From positions 1 to 64,000 of the forward strand of contig NZ_JAHSTU010000006.1 in the NCBI RefSeq assembly GCF_019145495.1: a stretch of DNA of 64,000 nt, in the 5' to 3' direction. A program made the position numbers and the translations under genes. The DNA is from Pseudomonas azerbaijanoccidentalis (GTDB lineage Bacteria; Pseudomonadota; Gammaproteobacteria; Pseudomonadales; Pseudomonadaceae). Below, one piece after another: positions 1 to 7,776 of the stretch (position 1 is the first letter of the stretch; every line of letters starts with the position of its first letter). The notes beneath the pieces were generated by a model that had not been told where the DNA came from, made no database searches, and saw nothing but the letters and a program-made list of their open reading frames with translations.

Positions 1-335
1 GCATTCTACAGCAGCCTCATTTGCTGTCAAGCGGTTATTTTCAGAAGCTTTCAAAGTTTCCCTTGTAACTTCAACCACTTGCGCTTTCGATCTCTCGTCA
101 GCGGGAGGCGAATTCTACAGCGTTACACGCTGCTGTCAACACCTCTTTTTCAACTTCCTTTTGGCTTCGATGACCTGAAGCAACCTGCCGTCGAAAACCG
201 CGTAACTCATTGTTTACCAAGGAGTTTTCCGTTTCGACTGCGCCGGAAGTGGGGCGAATTATAGACACCTCAGATCTGCCGTCAACACCTATTTTCATAA
301 AACTGTCATATAGGTCAAAAAAGCCTCAGAAACGC
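1..335. repeat. Non-coding left edge with three diverged copies of a short repeat
   Basis: I see no convincing gene here. Three related stretches begin at about 2, 109 and 254. Each has an ATTCTACAG-like or ATTATAGAC-like start, then about 12-17 variable bases, then a GTCAA core. The second and third copies share GTCAACACCT followed by a T-rich tract. The short open frames across this stretch have no ribosome binding site or recognisable product. What the repeat does is unknown. Confidence 0.4.
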
Positions 336-363
336 GAAGGCCGGCCCAAATGGGCCGGCCTTC
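336..363 (-). terminator. Hairpin terminator after bauC
   Basis: A perfect 12-bp inverted repeat (GAAGGCCGGCCC and its complement) with an AAAT loop lies 11 bases beyond the bauC stop codon. The T-run on the bauC side is weak and distant. The position and strength of the stem suggest a transcription terminator or 3'-end stabiliser for the bau transcript. Confidence 0.7.
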
Positions 364-374
364 TTCCCTTCTAC

Positions 375-1868
375 TTACAAGCTAGGGAACGCGAATTGCG
401 AAGCCTCATGGCTCGCACGCTGTGGCCAGCGCTGTGTAATAGCCTTGCGACGCGTGTAGAAACGCACACCGTCCGGGCCATAGGCGTGCAGATCGCCAAA
501 CAGCGAACGCTTCCAGCCGCCGAAGCTGTGGTAAGCCACCGGTACCGGCAGCGGCACGTTGACACCGACCATGCCCACTTCGATCTCGTCACAGAACAAC
601 CGCGCCGCTTCGCCGTCACGGGTAAAGATGCAAGTACCGTTGCCGTATTCGTGATCGTTGATCAGCTGCATGGCTTCTTCCAGGCTGTTGACCCGAACAA
701 CGCACAGCACTGGCCCGAAGATTTCTTCTTTATAGATACGCATCTCTGGGGTGACGTTGTCGAACAGGCAGCCACCCAGGAAGAACCCTTCCTCGTGACC
801 GGCCACGCTCAGACCACGGCCGTCCACGACCAGCGTCGCGCCGGCAGCAACGCCGTCTTCTACATAACCGCTGACTTTGTCGCGAGCCTGGCCAGTTACC
901 AACGGGCCCATGTCCAATCCGCAAGAAGTGCCAGCACCGATTTTCAGCGCCTTGATCTGTGGAACCAGTTTTGCCACCAGCGCATCTGCAACCTGGTCAC
1001 CAACACACACGGCCACCGAGATCGCCATGCACCGCTCGCCGCAAGAACCGTAAGCCGCGCCCATCAGTGCGCTGACAGCGTTGTCCAGATCCGCATCCGG
1101 CATCAGCACCGCGTGGTTCTTTGCACCGCCCAGGGCCTGAACGCGTTTGCCGCGCTTGGTGCCTTCGGAATAGATGTATTCGGCAATCGGCGTCGAACCG
1201 ACGAAGCTCAGCGCTTTGACTTCCGGCGCTTCGATCAATGCGTCCACCGCCGTCTTGTCACCGTGGACCACGCTCAGCACACCTTTCGGCAGGCCAGCTT
1301 CCAGCAGCAACTGGGCGATCAGCAGCGTCGAGCTCGGGTCACGCTCGGACGGTTTGAGGATGAAGCAGTTACCGCAGACGATTGCCAGCGGATACATCCA
1401 CAGCGGCACCATGGCCGGGAAGTTGAACGGGGTGATACCGGCCACGACGCCCAGTGGCTGGAAGTCCGACCAAGCGTCGATGTTCGGACCGACGTTACGG
1501 CTGTACTCGCCCTTGAGGATTTCCGGCGCCGCACAAGCGAACTCGACGTTCTCGATGCCGCGCTTCAATTCGCCGGCAGCATCTTCCAGCGTCTTGCCGT
1601 GCTCTTCGCTGATCAATTGCGAAATGCGAGCTTCGTTCTGTTCCAGCAGTTGCTTGAAGCGGAACATCACTTGGGCACGCTTGGCCGGTGGCGTGTTGCG
1701 CCAGGCCGGGAATGCAGCCTTGGCCGCATCGATGGCGCTCTGGATGGTTTCGCGGGTCGCCAGTGGCAACTTGTGAATAGCCTGACCGGTGGACGGGTTG
1801 AACACATCGACTGCACGACCGTTCTCGGTCACCAGTTCGCCGTTGATCAAATGCGGAATAACGCTCAT
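375..1868 (-). CDS. bauC: CoA-acylating malonate/methylmalonate-semialdehyde dehydrogenase (MmsA/BauC family)
   Basis: This 497-residue aldehyde dehydrogenase is predicted to oxidise 3-oxopropanoate (malonate semialdehyde) or methylmalonate semialdehyde to an acyl-CoA with NAD+. The motif TPFNFP with the conserved Asn is near residue 150, and the catalytic Cys (GERCMA) is near 280. The start at 1868 is chosen because an AGGAG lies just upstream; a frame extension to 1892 lacks one. It lies 74 bp downstream of the beta-alanine aminotransferase on the same strand. This favours the BauC role, which consumes the product of that enzyme, over the valine-pathway MmsA role. Family identity is sure; the exact symbol is inferred from context. 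Confidence 0.9.
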   Translation of the reverse strand: MSVIPHLINGELVTENGRAVDVFNPSTGQAIHKLPLATRETIQSAIDAAKAAFPAWRNTPPAKRAQVMFRFKQLLEQNEARISQLISEEHGKTLEDAAGELKRGIENVEFACAAPEILKGEYSRNVGPNIDAWSDFQPLGVVAGITPFNFPAMVPLWMYPLAIVCGNCFILKPSERDPSSTLLIAQLLLEAGLPKGVLSVVHGDKTAVDALIEAPEVKALSFVGSTPIAEYIYSEGTKRGKRVQALGGAKNHAVLMPDADLDNAVSALMGAAYGSCGERCMAISVAVCVGDQVADALVAKLVPQIKALKIGAGTSCGLDMGPLVTGQARDKVSGYVEDGVAAGATLVVDGRGLSVAGHEEGFFLGGCLFDNVTPEMRIYKEEIFGPVLCVVRVNSLEEAMQLINDHEYGNGTCIFTRDGEAARLFCDEIEVGMVGVNVPLPVPVAYHSFGGWKRSLFGDLHAYGPDGVRFYTRRKAITQRWPQRASHEASQFAFPSL

Positions 1869-1942
1869 GGAAGCTCCTGAAAAGTTGTCCACAGGCGCGC
1901 GTTTCCGAGCGCCCGTTGTTTATAGGTATATAGAAGGAGAAA

Positions 1943-3292
1943 TCAGTCGATCTTGCTCAGCACTTCGCCGACCGCGTCGAACAGACGATCCAGGTCCTGC
2001 GGCTTGCTGTTGAAGGTTGGGCCGAACTGCAGGGTGTCGCCGCCGAAGCGCACGTAGAACCCGGCTTTCCACAGCGCCATGCCCGCTTCGAACGGACGCA
2101 CGATCGCGTCGCCGTCCCGTGGTGCGATCTGGATCGCGCCGGCCAGGCCGAAGTTGCGGATGTCGATGATGTTCTTGGTGCCTTTGAGGCCGTGCAGCGC
2201 ATTTTCGAAATGCGGCGCGACCTCGGCCACGCTCTGCACCAGGTTCTCTTTTTGCAGCAGGTCGAGTGCTGCCAGGCCCGCGGCGCAAGCCACCGGGTGA
2301 GCGGAATAGGTGTAGCCGTGTGGGAATTCGACCGCGTACTCAGGCGTCGCCTGGTTCATGAAGGTCTGGTAGATCTCGGAGCTGGCAATCACCGCGCCCA
2401 TCGGGATCGCACCGTTGGTGACTTGCTTGGCGATGCACATCAGGTCCGGTGTCACGCCGAAGGTGGTGGCGCCGAACATGGTGCCGGTACGGCCGAAACC
2501 GGTGATCACTTCGTCGAACACCAGCAGGATGTTGTGCTGGTCGCAGATTTCGCGCAGACGCTTGAGATAACCCTGAGGCGGAACCAGCACGCCAGCGGAA
2601 CCGGCCAGAGGCTCGACGAACACGGCGGCGATGTTCGAAGCATCGTGCAACTCGATCAGCTTCAGCAGCTCGTCAGCCAGGGCGATACCGCCCTGCTCCG
2701 GCATGCCACGGGAGTAAGCGTTGCTGGCCAGCAGGGTATGCGGCAGGTGGTCAACATCCATCATCGACTGACCGAACAGTTTGCGGTTGCCGTTCACGCC
2801 ACCGAGGCTGGTGCCGGCGATGTTCACACCGTGATAGCCACGGGCACGGCCGATCATTTTGGTCTTGGTCGACTGGCCTTTCAGGCGCCAGTAAGCGCGG
2901 ACCATCTTCACCGCGGTGTCAGCACACTCTGAACCCGAGTCGGTAAAGAACACGTGGTTGAGGTTGCCCGGGGTCAGGTCGGTGATTTTTTCAGCCAGCT
3001 GGAAGGACAGCGGATGGCCATACTGGAAGCCCGGCGAGTAATCGAGGGTGCCCAGTTGCTTGGCGACCGCTTCCTGGATTTCCTTGCGAGTGTGCCCGGC
3101 GCCGCAGGTCCACAGACCGGACAGCGAGTCATACACCTTGCGGCCCTTGTCATCGATCAGCCAGCTGCCTTCAGCCCCGACAATCAGGCGCGGGTCGCGC
3201 TGGAAGTTACGGTTGGCGGTGTACGGCATCCAGTGGGCATCGAGCTTGAGCTGGCTGGCCAGAGATGTCGGAGCGTTTTCGGGCAAGTTCAT
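1943..3292 (-). CDS. bauA: Beta-alanine--pyruvate aminotransferase
   Basis: This 449-residue class-III PLP aminotransferase matches the omega-amino acid:pyruvate transaminases in length and sequence. It moves the amino group of beta-alanine to pyruvate, giving malonate semialdehyde and alanine. The FDEVITGFGRTG segment carries the PLP-binding Asp near residue 260, and the Schiff-base Lys is near 289 (CIAKQ). It is the first gene of a minus-strand pair with bauC and diverges from a LysR gene. The bauB gene found between these two in P. aeruginosa is absent. A sigma-54-like element lies about 50 bp upstream. Confidence 0.95.
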   Translation of the reverse strand: MNLPENAPTSLASQLKLDAHWMPYTANRNFQRDPRLIVGAEGSWLIDDKGRKVYDSLSGLWTCGAGHTRKEIQEAVAKQLGTLDYSPGFQYGHPLSFQLAEKITDLTPGNLNHVFFTDSGSECADTAVKMVRAYWRLKGQSTKTKMIGRARGYHGVNIAGTSLGGVNGNRKLFGQSMMDVDHLPHTLLASNAYSRGMPEQGGIALADELLKLIELHDASNIAAVFVEPLAGSAGVLVPPQGYLKRLREICDQHNILLVFDEVITGFGRTGTMFGATTFGVTPDLMCIAKQVTNGAIPMGAVIASSEIYQTFMNQATPEYAVEFPHGYTYSAHPVACAAGLAALDLLQKENLVQSVAEVAPHFENALHGLKGTKNIIDIRNFGLAGAIQIAPRDGDAIVRPFEAGMALWKAGFYVRFGGDTLQFGPTFNSKPQDLDRLFDAVGEVLSKID

Positions 3293-3343
3293 GAGCGAAA
3301 CCTCGCAAGGCTATTAGCAGGCATAGGGATTAAAAAGCGTTCT

Positions 3344-3359
3344 TGCAGCTAAATTGCCA
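3344..3359 (-). promoter_or_regulatory. Candidate sigma-54 (-24/-12) promoter for bauA
   Basis: Reading the minus strand, TGGCA is followed by a TGCA, with exactly ten bases between the conserved GG and GC. This is the RpoN geometry. The start point would fall near 3333, leaving a leader of about 40 nt before bauA. The second half reads CTGCA rather than TTGCA. A LysR-type regulator does not normally activate RpoN promoters, so this stays tentative. Confidence 0.35.
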
Positions 3360-3418
3360 CGGGGATAAAGTCGGTGAAATCCAACTTTTCTAATGTTCAG
3401 TCAGGCCCACACTAAACT

Positions 3419-4339
3419 ATGTCCAGCCGCCGTCCCGATCCTCTGGCGCAAGTCAGCGACTTTGATATTCGCTTGTTGCGCATCTTTCGCAGCGTAGTGG
3501 AATGCGGCGGCTTCTCCGCGGCGGAAACCGTGCTGGGCATCGGTCGCTCGGCGATCAGCCAGCAGATGAGCGATCTGGAACAGCGCCTCGGCTTGCGGCT
3601 GTGCCAGCGCGGGCGCGCCGGGTTTTCCCTGACGGAAGAAGGCCGGGAGGTCTATCAATCCGCGCTACAACTATTGAGCGCACTGGAAAGCTTCCGCACC
3701 GAGGTCAACGGCCTGCACCAGCATTTGCGCGGCGAGTTGACCATTGGCCTGACCGATAACCTCGTCACCCTGCCCCACATGCGCATTACCCATGCCTTGG
3801 CACAATTGAAGGAACGCGGCCCGGATGTGCAGATCCAGATCCGCATGATTGCGCCGAATGAAGTTGAGCAAGGCGTGCTCGATGGGCGTCTGCATGTTGG
3901 CGTGGTGCCGCAGGCCAGCGCGCTGTCGGGACTGGAATATCAGCCGCTGTACAGCGAGCGTTCGCTGCTTTATTGCGCAGTGGGTCATCCGTTGTTTTAT
4001 GTCGATGACAAACAGCTCGATGACGAACGCTTAAATAGTCAGGACGCCATTGCGCCGACTTTCCGCTTGCCCGCGGAAATCCAGGCGCATTACCAGGCAC
4101 TCAATTGCACCGCCAGTGCGTCGGACCGCGAGGGCATGGCGTTCCTGATTTTGACCGGGCGCTACATTGGTTACCTGCCGGACCACTACGCCAGCCTTTG
4201 GGTGCAACAGGGTCGATTGCGAGCCTTGAAATCAAAAACGCGTTTCTATGACCTGAGCCTCGCATCGGTCACACGCAAGGGCCGTCGCCCTCATTTGGTG
4301 CTGGAAAGCTTCCTGGAAAGTCTTGCCGCAACACGTTAA
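3419..4339 (+). CDS. bauR: LysR-type regulator of beta-alanine catabolism (BauR-like)
   Basis: This 306-residue LysR family protein has an N-terminal winged helix (FSAAETVLGIGRSAISQQ, about residues 32-50) and a C-terminal periplasmic-binding-like effector domain. It is divergent from bauA across a 126-bp gap, the usual layout for a LysR protein controlling its neighbour. P. aeruginosa has a LysR-type regulator, BauR, at this position. Beta-alanine as inducer is an inference from that context. The ribosome binding site is weak. Confidence 0.8.
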   Translation: MSSRRPDPLAQVSDFDIRLLRIFRSVVECGGFSAAETVLGIGRSAISQQMSDLEQRLGLRLCQRGRAGFSLTEEGREVYQSALQLLSALESFRTEVNGLHQHLRGELTIGLTDNLVTLPHMRITHALAQLKERGPDVQIQIRMIAPNEVEQGVLDGRLHVGVVPQASALSGLEYQPLYSERSLLYCAVGHPLFYVDDKQLDDERLNSQDAIAPTFRLPAEIQAHYQALNCTASASDREGMAFLILTGRYIGYLPDHYASLWVQQGRLRALKSKTRFYDLSLASVTRKGRRPHLVLESFLESLAATR

Positions 4340-4476
4340 AAAAACCTGAAAACCCCGGTTTCAAAGGCCTACGGATCAACCAATCTAAAATAACCTGAGC
4401 AGTTGGACAGCTTTTTGCAAAGCAGGATGACCTTGAACCGTCAGCCCTGCCTTGACCCAAAAGAAGACCCGCGCCC

Positions 4477-5859
4477 ATGCAGCCAGAATCCCCGACACCC
4501 AGTGACCTGATCTACGGCCTCAACGATCGGCCGAAACCGCTCGCCGCTCTCCTCGCCGCCCTGCAGCACGTGCTCGCCAGTTTCGTCGGCATCATCACGC
4601 CGCCACTGGTGATCGGCTCGGTCCTCGGCTTGACCGCGCATTTGCCGTACTTGATCAGCATGGCGTTGATGGTGTCCGGGGTCGGTACGTTCATTCAGGC
4701 GCGCAGGCCGTTTGGCATCGGCGCCGGGATGATCTGCCTGCAAGGCACCAGTTTCGCGTTTTTGGGTGCCGTGCTGTCCGCCGGGTTTCTGGTCAAGCAA
4801 CGCGGCGGCAGCCCGGAGGACATTCTGGCGATGATTTTTGGCGTGTGTTTTTTCGGCGCGCTGGTGCAGATCGTCCTCAGCCGTTTCATCGGTCAACTGC
4901 GTCGGGTCATCACACCTTTGGTGACCGGGATTGTCATTACCCTGATCGGTATCAGCCTGATCAAAGTCGGCATCACCGATCTGGGTGGCGGCTTCAATGC
5001 CCCGGATTTCGGTGCGCCGGGCAATCTCGCACTCGGCGTCTTCGTGTTGCTGACGATCATCCTGCTCAATCGGTCAACCACGCCTTGGGTTCGCCTCTCG
5101 GCCATCATCATTGGCCTGGCGCTGGGCAGCGTTGCGGCATGGTTCAGTGGAAAACTGCTGCCACAACCCTTGCCTGACGTGCCCCTGATCAGCCTTCCGA
5201 TACCGTTCAAGTTCGGCTTCAATTTTGACTGGAGCGCGTTCCTGCCCGTCGCGCTGATTTACCTGATCAGCACCATCGAAACCGTGGGCGACCTTACCGC
5301 CAACTGCATGCTCGCCCGCCAGCCGATCAGTGGCCCGTCCTACATTCAACGGCTCAAGGGCGGCGTTCTGGGCGATGGCGTCAGTTGTCTGATCGCGGCC
5401 ACGTTCAGCGCCTTCCCCAACACCACGTTCGCGCAAAACAACGGCGTGATCCAACTGACCGGGGTGGCCAGCCGTTACGTTGGTTTGTACATCGGCGTGC
5501 TGCTGTTTTGTCTCGGGCTGTTTCCGCTGATCGGCGCGGTGCTGCAGCAAATCCCCAAACCGGTACTCGGTGGCGCCACGCTGGTGATGTTCGGCAGTGT
5601 CGCCGCCGCAGGCGTGCGCATCCTTGCGCAGGCACCGCTGGATCGGCGCAGCATGCTGATCATCGCCACGTCGTTCGGCGTCGGATTGGGCATCGCTGCG
5701 CAGCCGAATTTATTGCACCTGTTGCCCAAGCTCGTTCAGAACCTGTTTGATTCGGCAATCACCAGCGGCGGCCTGACCGCCATCCTGATGTGCCTGTTGT
5801 TGCCCGAATCGAAAACCGCCGCAATCGCGGTCAATCCCGAGCCGATCGAACAGGTGTAA
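4477..5859 (+). CDS. NCS2 family nucleobase permease (uracil/xanthine type)
   Basis: This 460-residue polytopic inner-membrane protein belongs to the nucleobase:cation symporter-2 family. The family signature is visible as QNNGVIQLTG, after the ETVGDLTANC segment that carries a conserved Glu. The substrate is probably xanthine, urate or uracil. It is transcribed with a RutR-like regulator about 86 bp downstream and lies upstream of purine-catabolic genes, which favours a purine. The precise substrate cannot be read from the sequence alone. Confidence 0.88.
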   Translation: MQPESPTPSDLIYGLNDRPKPLAALLAALQHVLASFVGIITPPLVIGSVLGLTAHLPYLISMALMVSGVGTFIQARRPFGIGAGMICLQGTSFAFLGAVLSAGFLVKQRGGSPEDILAMIFGVCFFGALVQIVLSRFIGQLRRVITPLVTGIVITLIGISLIKVGITDLGGGFNAPDFGAPGNLALGVFVLLTIILLNRSTTPWVRLSAIIIGLALGSVAAWFSGKLLPQPLPDVPLISLPIPFKFGFNFDWSAFLPVALIYLISTIETVGDLTANCMLARQPISGPSYIQRLKGGVLGDGVSCLIAATFSAFPNTTFAQNNGVIQLTGVASRYVGLYIGVLLFCLGLFPLIGAVLQQIPKPVLGGATLVMFGSVAAAGVRILAQAPLDRRSMLIIATSFGVGLGIAAQPNLLHLLPKLVQNLFDSAITSGGLTAILMCLLLPESKTAAIAVNPEPIEQV

Positions 5860-5945
5860 GGGTTTGTCGTATCGGGACTTGTCTGGAACCTGTGGGTGCG
5901 CTATCAACGCAGTGGCTGCACCCACCCACCTGTCCGGAAGTGCCT

Positions 5946-6596
5946 ATGACCTTTGAAGTCCCAGCTCACGGCGGAAAACCCGCCAGCCGCATTCGTCAGA
6001 AGAACGAAGAGACCATCATCAAAGCCGCCGAAGACGAGTTCGCCCGTCACGGGTTCAAAGGCACCAGCATGAACACCATCGCCTTGAATGCGGGCTTGCC
6101 CAAAGCCAACCTGCATTACTACTTCACCAACAAACTCGGTTTGTACGTGGCGGTGCTGAGCAACATCATCGAGTTGTGGGACAGCACCTTCAATACCTTG
6201 ACCGCCGAAGATGATCCGGCCGAAGCGCTGACCCGATACATCCGTGCCAAAATGGAGTTTTCCCGCCGCCAACCGCAAGCGTCGCGGATTTTCGCCATGG
6301 AAGTGATCAGCGGTGGCGAATGCCTGACCGAGTATTTCAACCAGGACTATCGCACCTGGTTCCAGGGTCGTGCCGCGGTGTTTCAAGCGTGGATCGACGC
6401 AGGCAAAATGGACCCGGTCGACCCGGTGCACCTGATCTTCCTGTTGTGGGGCAGCACTCAGCATTACGCCGACTTTGCCACACAAATCTGCCGGGTCAGC
6501 GGGCGCACCAAGTTGACCAAGCAGGACATGGAAGACGCCGGCAACAACCTGATCCGCATCATCCTCAAAGGCTGCGGCCTGACGCCAACCCTATAA
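5946..6596 (+). CDS. TetR family regulator, RutR/YcdC-like
   Basis: This 216-residue repressor has an N-terminal TetR helix-turn-helix (FKGTSMNTIALNAGLPKANL, then HYYF) and a C-terminal domain resembling YcdC/RutR. RutR of E. coli senses uracil and thymine and controls pyrimidine and purine genes. The start at 5946 gives a normal length; an in-frame extension to 5790 overlaps the permease gene and has no TetR-like sequence. It sits between a nucleobase permease and the purine genes, so a nucleobase ligand is likely (inference). Confidence 0.85.
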   Translation: MTFEVPAHGGKPASRIRQKNEETIIKAAEDEFARHGFKGTSMNTIALNAGLPKANLHYYFTNKLGLYVAVLSNIIELWDSTFNTLTAEDDPAEALTRYIRAKMEFSRRQPQASRIFAMEVISGGECLTEYFNQDYRTWFQGRAAVFQAWIDAGKMDPVDPVHLIFLLWGSTQHYADFATQICRVSGRTKLTKQDMEDAGNNLIRIILKGCGLTPTL

Positions 6597-6603
6597 GACG
6601 ACT

Positions 6604-7185
6604 ATGCCTTTTACCCTCAGCGACTTTTGCGAATACCGCGAAGAGATTCGCAAAAGCCGCTTCATCACCTTCGCCGCGCCGATCAGCAGCCCCGCCGACG
6701 CCCAGGCGTTCATCGAACAGCACAGCGACCTGAATGCCACGCACAATTGCTGGGCCTGGAAGCTCGGCGATCAATACCGCAGCACCGACGATGGCGAACC
6801 CGGCGGCACTGCTGGCCGGCCGATCCTGGCAGCGATCGAGGCCCAGGATTGCGATCAGGTCGTGGTGTTGGTGATTCGCTGGTATGGCGGCATTCAATTA
6901 GGCACCGGCGGGCTGGCCCGGGCGTACGGCGGTGGCGCCAATAAATGCCTGCAAGCGGCGCCTAAGGATGAACTGATCAGTCGCGTGCCACTGCGGTGCG
7001 CCTGCGCGTTCGGCGAATTGGCACTGGTGAAACTGCGCGTCGCGGAAAATGCCGGGCTGGTTGTGCAGGAAGATTTCACGGCCAATGGCGTTGAACTGCA
7101 ATTGGCTGTGGGTGAAGGGCAGATTGAAACGCTGCAAATACAACTCGCCGACCTGAGTCGCGGGCGTATTTTGTTGCAGCGCTGA
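6604..7185 (+). CDS. yigZ: YigZ/IMPACT family protein
   Basis: This 193-residue protein has the conserved IMPACT N-terminal block: AHN-like (ATHNCWAWKLG, about residues 47-57), DDGEPGGTAGRPIL, and VVLVIRWYGGIQLGTGGLARAY. A smaller YigZ-type C-terminal domain follows. The molecular function of bacterial members is not settled; nucleic-acid or translation-related roles have been suggested for the family. It starts 7 nt after the TetR stop, so the two are probably co-transcribed. Confidence 0.9.
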   Translation: MPFTLSDFCEYREEIRKSRFITFAAPISSPADAQAFIEQHSDLNATHNCWAWKLGDQYRSTDDGEPGGTAGRPILAAIEAQDCDQVVVLVIRWYGGIQLGTGGLARAYGGGANKCLQAAPKDELISRVPLRCACAFGELALVKLRVAENAGLVVQEDFTANGVELQLAVGEGQIETLQIQLADLSRGRILLQR

Positions 7186-7191
7186 ACGATT

Positions 7192-7258
7192 AAAAGATCG
7201 CAGCCTTCGGCAGCTCCTACGCAGGACAGCGCTCTTCTGTAGGAGCTGCGATCTTTTG
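7192..7258. repeat. REP pair (GTAGGAGCTGC type), asymmetric
   Basis: One arm carries the full AAGATCGCAGCC..GGCAGCTCCTAC unit. The inverted partner is shortened to GTAGGAGCTGCGATCTTTT, lacking the CCGAAGGCTG part. It lies just after yigZ and can form a hairpin. Confidence 0.8.
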
Positions 7259-7776
7259 GGGCACTGGTTTTTTTCCCATATTTCACATTTGCCCACATCT
7301 ACTGTGCACCCGGCTGTGGATAACCTGAGCACATACCGCTGTAACCCTTCTGTCATGCGGCTTTGCGGGCTTTGCTCATTTTTCGTTCAATTCGCCATAA
7401 AATTTATAAAATCAAAGCAAAAACAATCAGTTAGAGCGGTTTATCACCTTTAGAAGAAAGCCGCACAGTGCTTATGCCCGACCTTTGAGCTTGCGCACAA
7501 ATACTGTGGAGCAATCTGTGGATAACCCGTTCATGGCTGACGCCGCCCCATATCCGGCATGGCTTGCAGCTCACTGCTCATTTTTTGATCAAAAACCCAC
7601 GCGCAAAACCGGAGCCAGATCAACGGCTTTGCCCCCAAGTGGTGCCGAGTAGCGGGGCGAATGGGGCGAAGCACCGGACTCAACGCTCCGGTTCGTGGGG
7701 GCCGAAAGATTTCCTGACCTACTGGCCAGAAAATTGCTTTATCCACAGGCATAACTCCAATCGGACCGAGCCTGTC
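7259..7776. other. AT-rich intergenic region with three perfect DnaA boxes
   Basis: No gene is convincing in this 518-bp gap. The 9-mer TTATCCACA, the strong DnaA box consensus, occurs three times: 7315-7323 and 7517-7525 on the minus strand, and 7739-7747 on the plus strand. An A+T-rich stretch (about 7387-7426) lies between the first two. The region also holds the promoter and leader of the ABC importer genes. The boxes may be for DnaA binding or titration; this is not the chromosomal origin, since dnaA, dnaN and rpmH are absent. Confidence 0.55.

Noticed and set aside
210..1880. 556-codon open frame on the plus strand opposite bauC
   Set aside because: It is the antisense of a well-supported dehydrogenase gene, has no family resemblance, and starts without a ribosome binding site; long antisense frames are common in high-GC Pseudomonas genes.
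7256..7453. 65-codon frame in the DnaA-box region
   Set aside because: No ribosome binding site, no hydropathy pattern of a real small protein and no recognised family; the frame crosses an AT-rich DNA element.
7315..7747. Chromosomal replication origin
   Set aside because: DnaA boxes are present but dnaA, dnaN, rpmH and other origin neighbours are not; a DnaA-binding or reservoir site fits better.
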